Assembly: GCA_017519045.1 (NCBI GenBank) | Contig: JAFWTC010000086.1 | Location: 18,075 to 82,074 of the forward strand | DNA from: Candidatus Methanomethylophilaceae archaeon | GTDB taxonomy: Archaea; Thermoplasmatota; Thermoplasmata; Methanomassiliicoccales; Methanomethylophilaceae | Length of the DNA stretch: 64,000 bases | Direction: 5' to 3' | In this document: positions 9,501-17,720 of the stretch, in pieces | Layout of the letters: every line of letters starts with the position of its first letter | Numbering within the stretch: position 1 is the stretch's first letter | The notes under the pieces: generated by a model | Databases searched by the model: none | What the model saw: the letters and a program-made list of their open reading frames with translations, nothing else | Told to the model about the DNA's origin: nothing | Program-made: the position numbers and the translations under genes

Positions 9501-10644
9501 CCAGGGGGCCGAGGCCACCCTGAAGACCCTGGAGCAGATGAGGGACTACCTCCGCGAGGAAGGCGTCGAAGGCATAGACTCCGACCAGCTGATAGACATG
9601 CTCACCGGCTACGTGAACGTCGTCGGAATGACCTGCACGGCCAAGGACAACGTGAGGAGGGTCAGAGAGCGCGAAGGTCCCGAGATAGACCTGCGGAAGA
9701 TGGGCGCGGACGTCGTCATAATAGACGAGGTGAGCAAGGTCCCGTTCCCGGAGCTGGTGCGTCCGATGTCCTACGGAAAGAAGATCATCCTTGTCGGAGA
9801 CCACAAGCAGCTTCCTCCGGTATACAACGAGAAGGCGGAGGACGACGACCTCAGGGAGCTCGGCCGCAAGTACGCGAGGATGTACACGGAGCCCCTCTTC
9901 AAGCGTCTCTTCGAGGAGGCCGACGTCCACTCCAAGACCATGCTCAGGACCCAGTACCGCATGACGTCCCAGATCATGGGGGTCATCAACCGCTTCTACG
10001 ACGGGGAGCTGGAGATGCCCCGGGGCGTGCCCGAGAGGATGCACGGAATGACCGTCCTCGGAAAGACCAGGCCGATAATCACCCCCGAGGGCTCGGTCGT
10101 GTTCATCGACTGCAAGGGCAAGGAGAGGAGGGAGAGCGGCAGCACGTCCTACGTGAACGACTCCGAGGCGGAGACGGTGTCCAGGATGGTGAGGCTGATA
10201 GATGCCGCTAGAGAAGGCTTCGACGAGACCCTGACCATGGGCGTCATAACCCCATACGCCGACCAGATGCGCATGATAAGAAGGATGCTTCGCATGGACG
10301 ACGAGAGGTCCCCCGACAGGCTCAGGCTCAGGAACTTCCTAGAGAAGGGCGAGGAGAGGTTCATGGTGAAGTCCGTGGACGACTTCCAAGGGGACGAGAG
10401 GGACGTCATCATACTGTCTCTGGTCAGGACGACGGAGTCCAGGTTCATCTCGGACTTCAGACGCATCAACGTCGCCATGAGCCGCGCCAGGCGCCTCCTG
10501 GTGATAGTCGGCAACGCGGACTCCCTCGCGGACGTTGCGGTGGACGTGGACGGCGACGGCACCCTCAGGAACGTCTACAAGGACATAATAGACGATTTGA
10601 AGATGGATGGATACGTGGTGGATTCGGAGGAGGTGCCTGAATGA
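6562..10644 (+). CDS. Large superfamily 1 (UPF1/Dna2-type) helicase
   Basis: A 1360-residue SF1 helicase. Walker A is GPPGTGKTQV (8468-8497), Walker B-type VIIDEVSK at ~9716-9739, motif III GDHKQLPP (~9796-9819), motif IV-like QYRMTSQIM (~9952-9978), and motifs V/VI VDDFQGDERDVIILSLVR and NVAMSRARRLLVIVG near the C-terminus. About 600 N-terminal residues are unassigned, and a long coiled-coil insertion separates motifs I and II (~8750-9500). TTTTAAAT at ~6531-6538 sits ~25 nt upstream of the ATG at 6562, fitting a leaderless transcript. It overlaps the next gene by 4 nt (ATGA), so the two are translationally coupled. Role in DNA or RNA remodelling, possibly defence, is inferred. Confidence 0.85.
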   Translation: MTPAPFATKRSVQTDRTRNARTVSEEAKEPASTLVLNFSKYCYKWSTVQGKRIVPLKEQYAAMSGEIYKHGSVVRFIAAHLYGTEEERTIHLLHPSFDKSAKLDSGSLELENVVVRVDSKSDSKLDLVVQGNFEMDDKTHGWDLMVTKVLLMSHTGRYVGEIDARCRICAIVKDESEFYLNAEGKEVSRRSLGTDRPFVTPELITKLVATYPVLRPRETAAVLKDWSDFLDMRDLIAGLNGENGFKVRRPEFIQACYGPVSSIPADKTLVDDGITAWTDDIQPGLPQCTLVRVVHDMDPVPTGGELRAYVDAFNAATKGIVKVVNPSIEGEEYDADPDDRKRDHDMSLIGERIAEVRTGRTLTSEDTRELDSLHKTETDSIRKEYTDRAEKVAAAALEAYKSSEELAEELDRRVRTSEESIRMAAEKLRRGKAEETYLDLMEKGGSPDWESVYAGVSLDDCLTEVTAGFRKNEADGILDGKFKDLSKEATSRLRPEMELELRNADSRHKARLSELARKLSKSSLTVFFKIPADEGKSVTQDVKDRTAYFADRSGLVLVEDDAAERSSVDRQRLAINDLIYGTMRNPYLISFLYSPEITPLFEPAKVSHTFGKRFNELQMRAINGAVSANGLYLIQGPPGTGKTQVIAEITAQEVIRGHKVLIASQGNKAVDNAFERLRPYSFIRPVRIMAENRESAYELRNIVSTVYDGIRTALEERMDLFGDAESRAAISEKISEFKRFYTDVYLSRKSEAESLIRKVRAVRRELNERLDKVNCENAALDSARKRYYEACDKLKRLDDFEKEDYSEFASEIRAMFPNAERDSEIFGPDGLCRTVMSVSEDEMYDLIERYEGMRDRGELPDDRFSPLFKNGGRRLPEIKFSLDGIRGAVRGMTESDRDEAEKASRYDPKRSDEIRKVFGSKMQSYMENEAYVSYLEAESKAQSMVSELFSKLRVTDRYDTIEEARQIVAKEEKVLEAFGGQGAEATLKTLEQMRDYLREEGVEGIDSDQLIDMLTGYVNVVGMTCTAKDNVRRVREREGPEIDLRKMGADVVIIDEVSKVPFPELVRPMSYGKKIILVGDHKQLPPVYNEKAEDDDLRELGRKYARMYTEPLFKRLFEEADVHSKTMLRTQYRMTSQIMGVINRFYDGELEMPRGVPERMHGMTVLGKTRPIITPEGSVVFIDCKGKERRESGSTSYVNDSEAETVSRMVRLIDAAREGFDETLTMGVITPYADQMRMIRRMLRMDDERSPDRLRLRNFLEKGEERFMVKSVDDFQGDERDVIILSLVRTTESRFISDFRRINVAMSRARRLLVIVGNADSLADVAVDVDGDGTLRNVYKDIIDDLKMDGYVVDSEEVPE

Positions 10645-12743
10645 GCGGCGGAATAGCGGTCCCGATAGAGCTCCCGGTGATGAAGGTCAGGTACACGGCC
10701 ACCGTTCACCAGGTGAAGCGCGCCTCCGGCCTGGAATACGTCATCCTGAAGATGGTGGAGGCGGGGCACGAGACCGGATCCCCGAACATCGACATCGGGC
10801 AGATGATGGGCGTGCTCTCGATGCATTCCGACCTGTTCCCGCTGGTCGCGGAGGAGATGGACCGCCTCAGGAAGGTAGGGATGCTGGACTACACGGTGTC
10901 GAGGCTGGAGCCGGGCACCCCCGTCCGCAGGATCAAGGTGACCGACATGGGCAGGGAGCTCCTGGCCAAGAACATCACCTCCTCCGAGAAGAAGCAGATG
11001 GAGAGGACGCTGGTCTACCGCCCCTGGAGGAAGGAGAGGTTCTCCGACGACGAGAACATACCCTTCATCGACCGCCCCGTCAGGATCGCGTTCGGCCAGG
11101 ACAAGAAGGCGGAGGCGATAGCGTACGTGGAGGAGCATCGGTTCGGATTCGGCATAGACCAGTCCGCCACGATCAAGAACCCCAAGATAGACGCCTCCAA
11201 GACGCCTTCAGGATATGCCGGATACGACCTCGAGATGTACTTCGACAGGTCGGACGGGACGTTCCGCCTGATCGGAGCCGGCGATCTGGACATGGAATAC
11301 CTCCGCGACGCGTACACCGGGGACGCCCTCATGAAGAAGCTCCCGGAGGGCCTCTTCGAGACCCCGCTGGCCCCATTCGAGATCAAGAAATGGTCGGAGT
11401 CCGAGCCGGCCGCCGGATGCTCGCTCATGCTGCCGTCCGACCTGGAGATGGAGAACGGCATACTGTTCTACGGCCCCAACCTGTCCAAGGTGTCGGTCCC
11501 CAACAGGGCCAGGCTTCCCGACGATTCCGAATGCGACGCGGTCATCATAACCTCCAGGACCGAGGGCAGGATGCTTTGGTTCATCAGGAAGGAGAGCGCC
11601 GTCGAGGAATTCGACGGGAAGAGGACCATCAAGATGGTGGCCTCGCACAAGATGGGGAGGTCCGAGATAGACCGCGCCGTGGACGGCCTCCTCGCCGACA
11701 AGCGCATATCCCGCTCGGAGGAGCTGAAGGACATCTATGAGACCGCCCGCGCCCTGAACGACGACACCGTCCTCGCCGACCGCGTGGCGGCAAGCCTGGT
11801 TCCAGGCGACGTGGAATCGCTCAGACGCGCGTTCGGATACCTGGGAGCGTTGCAGGACCAGAGCTGGTCGGCGTCGCTGGGGAAGGCCCTGGAGGGCGTC
11901 CTGGGCGAGTGGATCGACGGAGGGCTGACCTCCGAGGAGGCGGAGCGCTTCCTTTCGACTTGCTCCAAGAAAGGCGTCACGGTGCCCGTCGACCGCGTCA
12001 TCCCCAAGGCGTTCAAGCGCTACGGCCCGCTGGAGGCGGCGGAATGGGGGTTCTCGGCCGGAATCGACTCGTTCGTGAACAGGGCGGACCTGGCAGATGC
12101 CATATCGTCAGCCATACTGTCGGGAGACGACGTTCAGGGCGCCTCCGAGGAGATGAAGGCGATCCGCGCTGCCTCGGAGTCCATGGCGGGGCTCAAGAAG
12201 ATGACGGGGATCGTCTCGCCGGAAGGCTATCGCTTCGACCTCTCTTCGATCCCTGATGACGAGAAGGCGACGCTGGCGAAGCTCTCCGCGACGCTGGCGA
12301 CGTCCATGGGATACGTCTCCGAAAGGTTCCCAGCAGTCCGCGGAACGGCGGCCTTCGCGGAGGCGCGCAGGCTGGGCGGCATCTACGCCCTGATATCCGA
12401 CGCCGTCAAACGCGCAGGAAGGATCAGGAGGAGCGCGGACCTGGCGGCCGAGGCCAACGGGCTCCTCTTCTACTCGGAGGCGGAGAGGCTGGTCCTGTCC
12501 AAGCTCAGGGCGGCCTACGGGGACCTTCCCCGCGAAGACCTGCTGAAGAGGTTCAGATCCTCGGGAACGCTGCCGCTGTCGGACTACAAGCTTCTGGACG
12601 ACATTTTCGAGGCATACGGCAAGCTCAGGTCCGGGGCGATAGACGTCCCGGTGCCCTCCAACGTCAAGGAAAGCTTCAGCGAGCTGACGTTCTCGATAGT
12701 GAAACTCAAGATGCGAGGGCGGATCAGCCGAACATCGGGTTGA
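10641..12743 (+). CDS. Helicase-partner protein with N-terminal winged-helix-like region
   Basis: A 700-residue protein whose ATG overlaps the helicase stop by 4 nt, indicating a stoichiometric partner. Residues ~25-110 look like a winged helix (LEYVILKMVEAG...VAEEMDRLRKVGMLDYTV...IKVTDMGRELL). The middle (~150-330) is mixed alpha/beta and contains an interaction-like region with WFIRKESAVEEFDGKR. The C-terminal half is largely helical. No nuclease, methyltransferase or ATPase motif is evident. I do not recognise a named family. Its 3' end overlaps the convergent YbjN-like gene by ~20 nt. Confidence 0.75.
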   Translation: MSGGIAVPIELPVMKVRYTATVHQVKRASGLEYVILKMVEAGHETGSPNIDIGQMMGVLSMHSDLFPLVAEEMDRLRKVGMLDYTVSRLEPGTPVRRIKVTDMGRELLAKNITSSEKKQMERTLVYRPWRKERFSDDENIPFIDRPVRIAFGQDKKAEAIAYVEEHRFGFGIDQSATIKNPKIDASKTPSGYAGYDLEMYFDRSDGTFRLIGAGDLDMEYLRDAYTGDALMKKLPEGLFETPLAPFEIKKWSESEPAAGCSLMLPSDLEMENGILFYGPNLSKVSVPNRARLPDDSECDAVIITSRTEGRMLWFIRKESAVEEFDGKRTIKMVASHKMGRSEIDRAVDGLLADKRISRSEELKDIYETARALNDDTVLADRVAASLVPGDVESLRRAFGYLGALQDQSWSASLGKALEGVLGEWIDGGLTSEEAERFLSTCSKKGVTVPVDRVIPKAFKRYGPLEAAEWGFSAGIDSFVNRADLADAISSAILSGDDVQGASEEMKAIRAASESMAGLKKMTGIVSPEGYRFDLSSIPDDEKATLAKLSATLATSMGYVSERFPAVRGTAAFAEARRLGGIYALISDAVKRAGRIRRSADLAAEANGLLFYSEAERLVLSKLRAAYGDLPREDLLKRFRSSGTLPLSDYKLLDDIFEAYGKLRSGAIDVPVPSNVKESFSELTFSIVKLKMRGRISRTSG

Positions 12744-13203
12744 GGTTGCGCTCCGAAGGCTCGGCGATCTTCTTGAGCTCACCGTCATGCTGGTCGACGG
12801 TCTCGATGACCAGCGCGAGCGTCGACCTCAGGGTGGAGGAGCTGATGTTGGAGTCGGCGTAGATGAGGCCGTACTCGAAGCTCACGAACCCGTCGTCCGG
12901 ATCCAGGTAGAACGCACCGAAACTGAGGGTCCTGTTGATGTCGTTGAGCCTCCAGCAGACGTCCCTGAACTTGTCGGCGTTCGCCTGCATGTCCAGAAGG
13001 CAGACGAACTGGACGGAGACCTCGGTGACCTTCATGAGCGTTCTTATCGGGAGGTCGTCGCCTTTGAACACGGCCCTGAAGATCTTCTCGGAATCGTCGT
13101 AGCCGTAATGGACGTCGCACTCGTCGAGGAACTTCTTGATGAGTCCCACGATCATCTCCTTGTCCGCCACGCTCTTCTTGTTGTCCTTCTTGATTCCGAA
13201 CAC
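12724..13203 (-). CDS. YbjN-like (type III secretion chaperone-fold) protein
   Basis: A 159-residue protein with the layout of YbjN/sensory-regulator-type proteins: a basic N-terminus, FLDECDVHYGYDDSEKIFRAVF, a central region with RDVCWRLNDINRTLSFGAFYLDP and FVSFEYGLIY, and a C-terminal amphipathic helix. This fold binds partner proteins; its role in archaea is unknown. It lies 2 nt downstream of the LRR gene on the same strand and is probably co-transcribed with it. Confidence 0.6.
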   Translation of the reverse strand: MFGIKKDNKKSVADKEMIVGLIKKFLDECDVHYGYDDSEKIFRAVFKGDDLPIRTLMKVTEVSVQFVCLLDMQANADKFRDVCWRLNDINRTLSFGAFYLDPDDGFVSFEYGLIYADSNISSSTLRSTLALVIETVDQHDGELKKIAEPSERNLNPMFG

Positions 13204-13205
13204 GC

Positions 13206-14114
13206 TCAGGCCCCCTGGGCGACACGCCCATTCACGGAATCCGAATGCCTGAGTCGGAATAAAGCATTATCCGAAGTCCGGTCGGGAGGAAGGCGTCGGA
13301 CTCTGCGAAGGACGCCGTCCGATCCCCTGAACTCGCACCCGCGAAGCATGTCCGGAGTGTGCGCCTGCTCGTCTCCGGAATCGTCGAGGAACGTCTGGCC
13401 GAAGAACGCGCTTCCCCCGAGGGATGTCAGGGACGAGGGCAGACGGACGAGGGAGAGGGAGATGCAATCGGAGAACGCGCCTCCGCCCACGGACTCGACC
13501 CCCTCCGGAACCGCCGCCTCCTTCAGCGAAAGGCATTTGAAAAAGGCCCATTCGCCTATGCGGACGATGCCGCCGGGAATCTCGGCCTCGATGAGGGAAT
13601 GGCAATCGGAGAACGTCCCGTCCTCGATGGCAGAGATGCCCTGCGGGAGTACGGCGCGGCGCATCGAGAAGCAGCCGGAGAACGCCCATGCGCCGATGGA
13701 CGTCACGCCGTCCGGGATCTCTGCCTCCGAGAGGATCATGCAGTCCGCGAAGGCCTCCTCCCCGATGCACATCAGTCCGGGCGGAAGCCTGACGTCGGTC
13801 AAAGAGACGCATCCGTAGAAGGCGCGCGCTCCGATGAACATGAGGGTGGACGGAAGCTCGACGGAAGACAACGACTGGCATCCGGAGAAAGCCTCCTTGG
13901 CTATGTTGACGGTCCCCTCAGGGATGCGGACCGAAGCCACCGGCAGGCCGGAGAACGCCCCCTGGCCCACCGATATGACCGCGGCCCGGCCGGTCGAGGC
14001 GGAGACCGAGTCAGGAACCTCCACGGATTCGGATGCCTGGCTCACCTTGGTCAATGTGGCTCCGTACTCGTCTATGGAGAACTCCATCCCGTCCTCGACC
14101 ACTGTCTCGCCCAT
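13206..14114 (-). CDS. BspA-type leucine-rich repeat protein, probably intracellular
   Basis: A 302-residue protein with about seven LRR_5 units in residues ~45-245 (AFSGCQSLSSVELP, AFYGCVSLTDVRLP, AFADCMILSEAEIP and so on). There is no signal peptide: the N-terminus is MGETVVEDGMEFSIDEYGA, so it may act inside the cell. The start has a strong upstream GGAGGATCG. It overlaps the end of the MazG/hydrolase gene by 43 nt on the same strand. The last ~60 residues are Arg-rich and atypical. Confidence 0.75.
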   Translation of the reverse strand: MGETVVEDGMEFSIDEYGATLTKVSQASESVEVPDSVSASTGRAAVISVGQGAFSGLPVASVRIPEGTVNIAKEAFSGCQSLSSVELPSTLMFIGARAFYGCVSLTDVRLPPGLMCIGEEAFADCMILSEAEIPDGVTSIGAWAFSGCFSMRRAVLPQGISAIEDGTFSDCHSLIEAEIPGGIVRIGEWAFFKCLSLKEAAVPEGVESVGGGAFSDCISLSLVRLPSSLTSLGGSAFFGQTFLDDSGDEQAHTPDMLRGCEFRGSDGVLRRVRRLPPDRTSDNALFRLRHSDSVNGRVAQGA

Positions 14115-15604
14115 GCTGCTCGATCCTCCTGCATGGAAGGGATGTCCGACAACTTGAAGAAATGCCTGCGCCCGGTCTCGTTAGGTATCAGGTCCAAGGT
14201 CTTCTCCTCGACGTCGTACACAGAGCAATGCCCGGTATGCCACATGTCGACCACGTCCTTGCCTTCGAAGCGGGAGAGGACCTTCTCTATCCTCTCTACC
14301 ATCCAATCCTGCGGCTCGTCGCCGAGGCCGAAGTCGCCGTCGCCTTTGGCGGTGTAATCGTTGTAGTATTCGCTGTACCAGAACGGGTCCGTAGACCTGT
14401 CGTAGGTCTTGGAGTACCATGCCTGCCGCATGAGGTCCAGCATGCCGTCCCTGTCGCCGACGTCCTTGTATCCCTTGGAGAGGATGCGATACCTCTCGAT
14501 CCCATGAGAATGCCTGTCCAGGTCGGCGAGGTTCCTGGCTCCGGACATGTGGAAATTCGACAGGATGCGGACGCCGTAGGTGACGCATATCTTGCCGTCC
14601 ACGAACTCGATGACCGCGGAACCGTTGCGGTCCGCCACCATGTAATGCATCTCGAAGCCCCTCATGTGGCCCTTCGGCAGCGAGTGGACGTCGCGGGCCC
14701 TGAGGATGTCGACGGCCTCGTTGACGGATGACGCGTGATCCAGGACGGTGCGGACCACCATAGCCATGCTGAGCCTTTCGGCACCGGGGTTCGTCGACTC
14801 GGTCTTCCCCCTGTCGCTCACCGTGATCCCGTTGACGCAGCATGCCAGCCCGGCGTCGTTCACCCCGTCCATGGTCATGAACGGCACATATTCGTAGAGC
14901 TCCGATTCGGCCCCGAAATCCACGACTTCGGACGGGATCAGAGAGGAGGAGACGCCCATGGAGGCGTGCCTCCCGGGGGCCACCGGGACGAATATGACGA
15001 AATCAGCCTTGTCTCCGATGGCCCAGTCGTAGTTCCTCCCCATCAGGCGCCCCTTGGAGACGGCTGAGCATGAGAATCCCGAAGGCGGGTTCTCGGTGAA
15101 GTACCGCTCCCCAGCGGCATAGTCGTAATCGTCGTAGCGGATCGAATAAAGCAGATCGTCCAGCTTGACGGCCTTGCCGCGCCTGCATCCGCCATCCATG
15201 ATGGCCGATGGGAGAGGACGGATAAAACCGATTCGGGCTCGGAGCTCGTCGTACTTCAGGTTGCGGCCCCTGCTCTTGTCCACAGGGTACTTCGCGCCGT
15301 TCTTGGCCAGCTTCTCATCAAGCGCGTCGGAGAGGTCTATGCCGTTCATCTGGCCGAAGCGCAGCACGAAGTAGAGCACGTCCGCCAGCTCCTCCCTCAC
15401 GCGCTCCGACCCCGTTCCGTCCTCAAGAATCGCGCGGCATTCCTCGTCCGATTTGAATCTGAAAAGGTCAAGAAGCTCCGAGGCCTCGGTCACGATGCCT
15501 ATCGCGAGGTCCTTCGGGCCGTGGAACGCGTCCCAGTCCCTCTCCTCGCAGAACTCCCGGACCTTTTCGGCCGCCTCGCGTATGGTGACTTCCGCATCGC
15601 TCAT
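14072..15604 (-). CDS. MazG-like NTP pyrophosphohydrolase fused to choloylglycine/linear-amide hydrolase-like domain
   Basis: A 510-residue open frame with two recognisable modules. Residues 1-~118 match MazG-like nucleotide pyrophosphohydrolases (GIVTEASELLDLF, EELADVLYFVLRFGQ, KNGAKYPVDKSRGR). Residues ~130-500 resemble the Ntn hydrolase family of choloylglycine hydrolases and acyltransferases (CSAVSKGRLMGRNYDW with a candidate nucleophile Cys near residue 185, then MDGVNDAGLACCVNG and NFHMSG). The Cys is internal, so maturation would need cleavage of a propeptide. An internal ATG (MDGGCRRGKA, ~15200) with TTTTAT ~22 nt upstream could instead start a separate hydrolase. The stop at 14072-14074 is TAG. 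Substrate (bile-salt amide, N-acyl amine or penicillin-like) is undetermined. Confidence 0.75.
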   Translation of the reverse strand: MSDAEVTIREAAEKVREFCEERDWDAFHGPKDLAIGIVTEASELLDLFRFKSDEECRAILEDGTGSERVREELADVLYFVLRFGQMNGIDLSDALDEKLAKNGAKYPVDKSRGRNLKYDELRARIGFIRPLPSAIMDGGCRRGKAVKLDDLLYSIRYDDYDYAAGERYFTENPPSGFSCSAVSKGRLMGRNYDWAIGDKADFVIFVPVAPGRHASMGVSSSLIPSEVVDFGAESELYEYVPFMTMDGVNDAGLACCVNGITVSDRGKTESTNPGAERLSMAMVVRTVLDHASSVNEAVDILRARDVHSLPKGHMRGFEMHYMVADRNGSAVIEFVDGKICVTYGVRILSNFHMSGARNLADLDRHSHGIERYRILSKGYKDVGDRDGMLDLMRQAWYSKTYDRSTDPFWYSEYYNDYTAKGDGDFGLGDEPQDWMVERIEKVLSRFEGKDVVDMWHTGHCSVYDVEEKTLDLIPNETGRRHFFKLSDIPSMQEDRAAWARQWSRTGWSSP

Positions 15605-15641
15605 GCGACGAGAACGGAACGGGGATAGAAAACATGGAGGG

Positions 15642-15659
15642 TCCGGGCCGGAGCCCGGA
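15642..15659 (-). terminator. Hairpin terminator after APC permease 1
   Basis: A perfect 7-bp stem TCCGGGC/GCCCGGA with a 4-nt loop lies 12 nt beyond the permease stop. A moderately T-rich run follows on the minus strand. Confidence 0.55.
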
Positions 15660-15670
15660 AGAGGTTTCGC

Positions 15671-17179
15671 TCACTGGGAGCGCCTGCTGCTGGCCTCAGG
15701 CTTGGAAGCCTTGCCGACATCGAAGTTGATTCCGCAGGACATCTCGGGGTGATGCTTGTGGTTCCAGTACTGGATGAGCATCCAGCAGGGAACGTAGAGG
15801 AAGGTGGCGGCGATTCCGACGAAGACGTACAGAAGCCCCATGGTGTCGTACACGTAGTAGAGCAGGCCGGGTATCATGAAGAAGAACTCGAAGATCATCA
15901 TGAACCAGGCGCCGCAGTACCAGAACTTGCCGACCTTGTAGACCCTCTCGACGTCCTTGAACCTGGGGTCCCTGCGGGACTTGATGAAGGCGCAGCAGCA
16001 CATTCCCAGGGCGATGGCGAATCCGAGGGCGGAGACGGCGAGGATCTGGGACGCGGTGATGCCGGCCAGCATGACTATGAATCCAATGGCGGCCTCGAAG
16101 TACATGGCGAACATGGGGACGCCGTACTTGTTGGTCCTGGAGAACAGCAGAGGGAAGTTCCCGTCCTTGGCCATGATCTGGATGGTCCTGGCGGTGGCGA
16201 GGAAGGCGCTCTGGATGATCATTACCATTCCGGCGATGAGCAGGAAGACGGCGATGAGGCCGCCGATGTCTCCGAAATCGCCCTTGGCGATGGGGATGAG
16301 GGTTGAAGCCCCGGCCTCCTCGATGCCGGCGTTCCCGAGGGTTCCGTACATGCAGAAAGCGATGACGAAGTACATGAAGAGACAGAGGAGCCCGCAAGCG
16401 GTCAGCGCCTTGGGGACGTCCTTCTCAGGCTGCTTGTACTCGGCTCCGTAGGTGGCGGCGGACTCCCATCCGACGGCGCTCCACTGAGCGACGGTGAAGC
16501 ATCCGAGGATCATCAGGATGCCGTTGCCGTCCCAGGCCCATCCGTCGGGGGACATCTGGCTTGTGATGTAGTCGAGATGGAAGTTCCCGTTCAGCAGAGG
16601 CACCAGACAAATGATCAGAATGGGGACGATGGTGATTCCGGCGAGGATCAGCTGGACCTTCGCTCCGCCCTCGAGCCCCTTGCGCCCGGAGAGGATGATG
16701 AATCCGTAGATGAGCGCGCCCAGGAGTATGTAGAAGCCGGTGGCGGTCATTCCGTCCAGTCCGAGGTTGAAGTAGTCGTTGATGTAGACGCCCGTCATGA
16801 TGGTGAATATCGGGATGACGGGAACCCACGTGGCGAAGTAGGCCCAGGCTCCGAGAGATCCGATGACCCTTCCGGTGTTGATTTTCTTGTTCTTGTATTT
16901 CTCGTCGTCCCTGTACACGTGCTGAATCGAACCGCCGATTCCCGCGACGCCGAAGGTGGCACACATCTCCCCGAGAGGGAGGTTGAGCAGGAATCCAGAA
17001 AGGACGGAGAGCACCCAGATGATGATGCTCATCGCCCAAAGCGTTAGAGATAAGTCGCACAACGACGGAACGATCAGAATGGGGATACCCATGGCGATGA
17101 TGAGCCCCTGCTTCCAGTCGATAGTCCTGAGAAGCTCATACGTGCCGCCTTGAGTGCCGCTGCTTTCTGCGTCTGCCAT
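15671..17179 (-). CDS. APC-family permease 1 (candidate methylamine or amino-acid permease)
   Basis: A 502-residue polytopic membrane protein with ~12 hydrophobic segments. The N-terminus TIDWKQGLIIAMGIPILI and the segment GWESAATYGAEYKQPEKDVP match the APC superfamily. Methylamine permeases of methylotrophic archaea (annotated MtmP/MtbP) belong to this group, and two close paralogues lie downstream (22526-23986, 24959-26464). Methylamine transport is therefore plausible but unproven. GATGAGGTCATTTC precedes the ATG. A long AT-rich promoter region lies upstream and a hairpin terminator downstream. Confidence 0.85.
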   Translation of the reverse strand: MADAESSGTQGGTYELLRTIDWKQGLIIAMGIPILIVPSLCDLSLTLWAMSIIIWVLSVLSGFLLNLPLGEMCATFGVAGIGGSIQHVYRDDEKYKNKKINTGRVIGSLGAWAYFATWVPVIPIFTIMTGVYINDYFNLGLDGMTATGFYILLGALIYGFIILSGRKGLEGGAKVQLILAGITIVPILIICLVPLLNGNFHLDYITSQMSPDGWAWDGNGILMILGCFTVAQWSAVGWESAATYGAEYKQPEKDVPKALTACGLLCLFMYFVIAFCMYGTLGNAGIEEAGASTLIPIAKGDFGDIGGLIAVFLLIAGMVMIIQSAFLATARTIQIMAKDGNFPLLFSRTNKYGVPMFAMYFEAAIGFIVMLAGITASQILAVSALGFAIALGMCCCAFIKSRRDPRFKDVERVYKVGKFWYCGAWFMMIFEFFFMIPGLLYYVYDTMGLLYVFVGIAATFLYVPCWMLIQYWNHKHHPEMSCGINFDVGKASKPEASSRRSQ

Positions 17180-17720
17180 GAAATGACCTCATCTGACCTC
17201 TAAAGGTCGTCAGTCGGCAACATACAGAACCGTTTATAAATTTATTGACGTGTAGACATTTTAATTGAGGGTTAAACATAAATTGATTGACAGATTAAGT
17301 TAAATTTAAATAATAGAACCAATGCATTTTTCATAAGGACGGTTGAACCAGTCCTTAAACACCATTATATGAGCACATGTCTACCATTTTACGTGCTTAT
17401 TGTCCATTATGACCTACCGATCCTGTGATAAATCAGTGCCGTATTTCTATCCATGATTGCGCTATAAACAGAATAATCCAACATATTCTGAGATGATTAT
17501 CATCAATTATGGAAGAATAATAAATCCGTACATTGACTTATATAAAAATATTTCTTCATATGATCGCGGTTTCCGAATTGCATGTCTCAGCCTATGCATC
17601 GGCCGACATCCTCCTAGAACCGTTAGGAAACGGGCGCCGCGTGTTCATATGACTTGAAATTGGTCTGTTTTATCCGCCTGCCAGCACATCGGTTATATCA
17701 GCATACCGCGATTGCGTCGC
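17180..17720. promoter_or_regulatory. AT-rich intergenic region with divergent promoters
   Basis: About 540 nt of strongly AT-rich DNA between APC permease 1 (minus) and the HyuA-family gene (plus). No convincing gene is seen. TTATATCA at ~17692-17699 lies ~25 nt before the ATG at 17721 and is a good TATA box for a leaderless message. Confidence 0.5.

Noticed and set aside
17457..17657. 66-codon plus-strand frame in the intergenic region
   Set aside because: No normal start codon or ribosome site; composition follows the AT-rich background.
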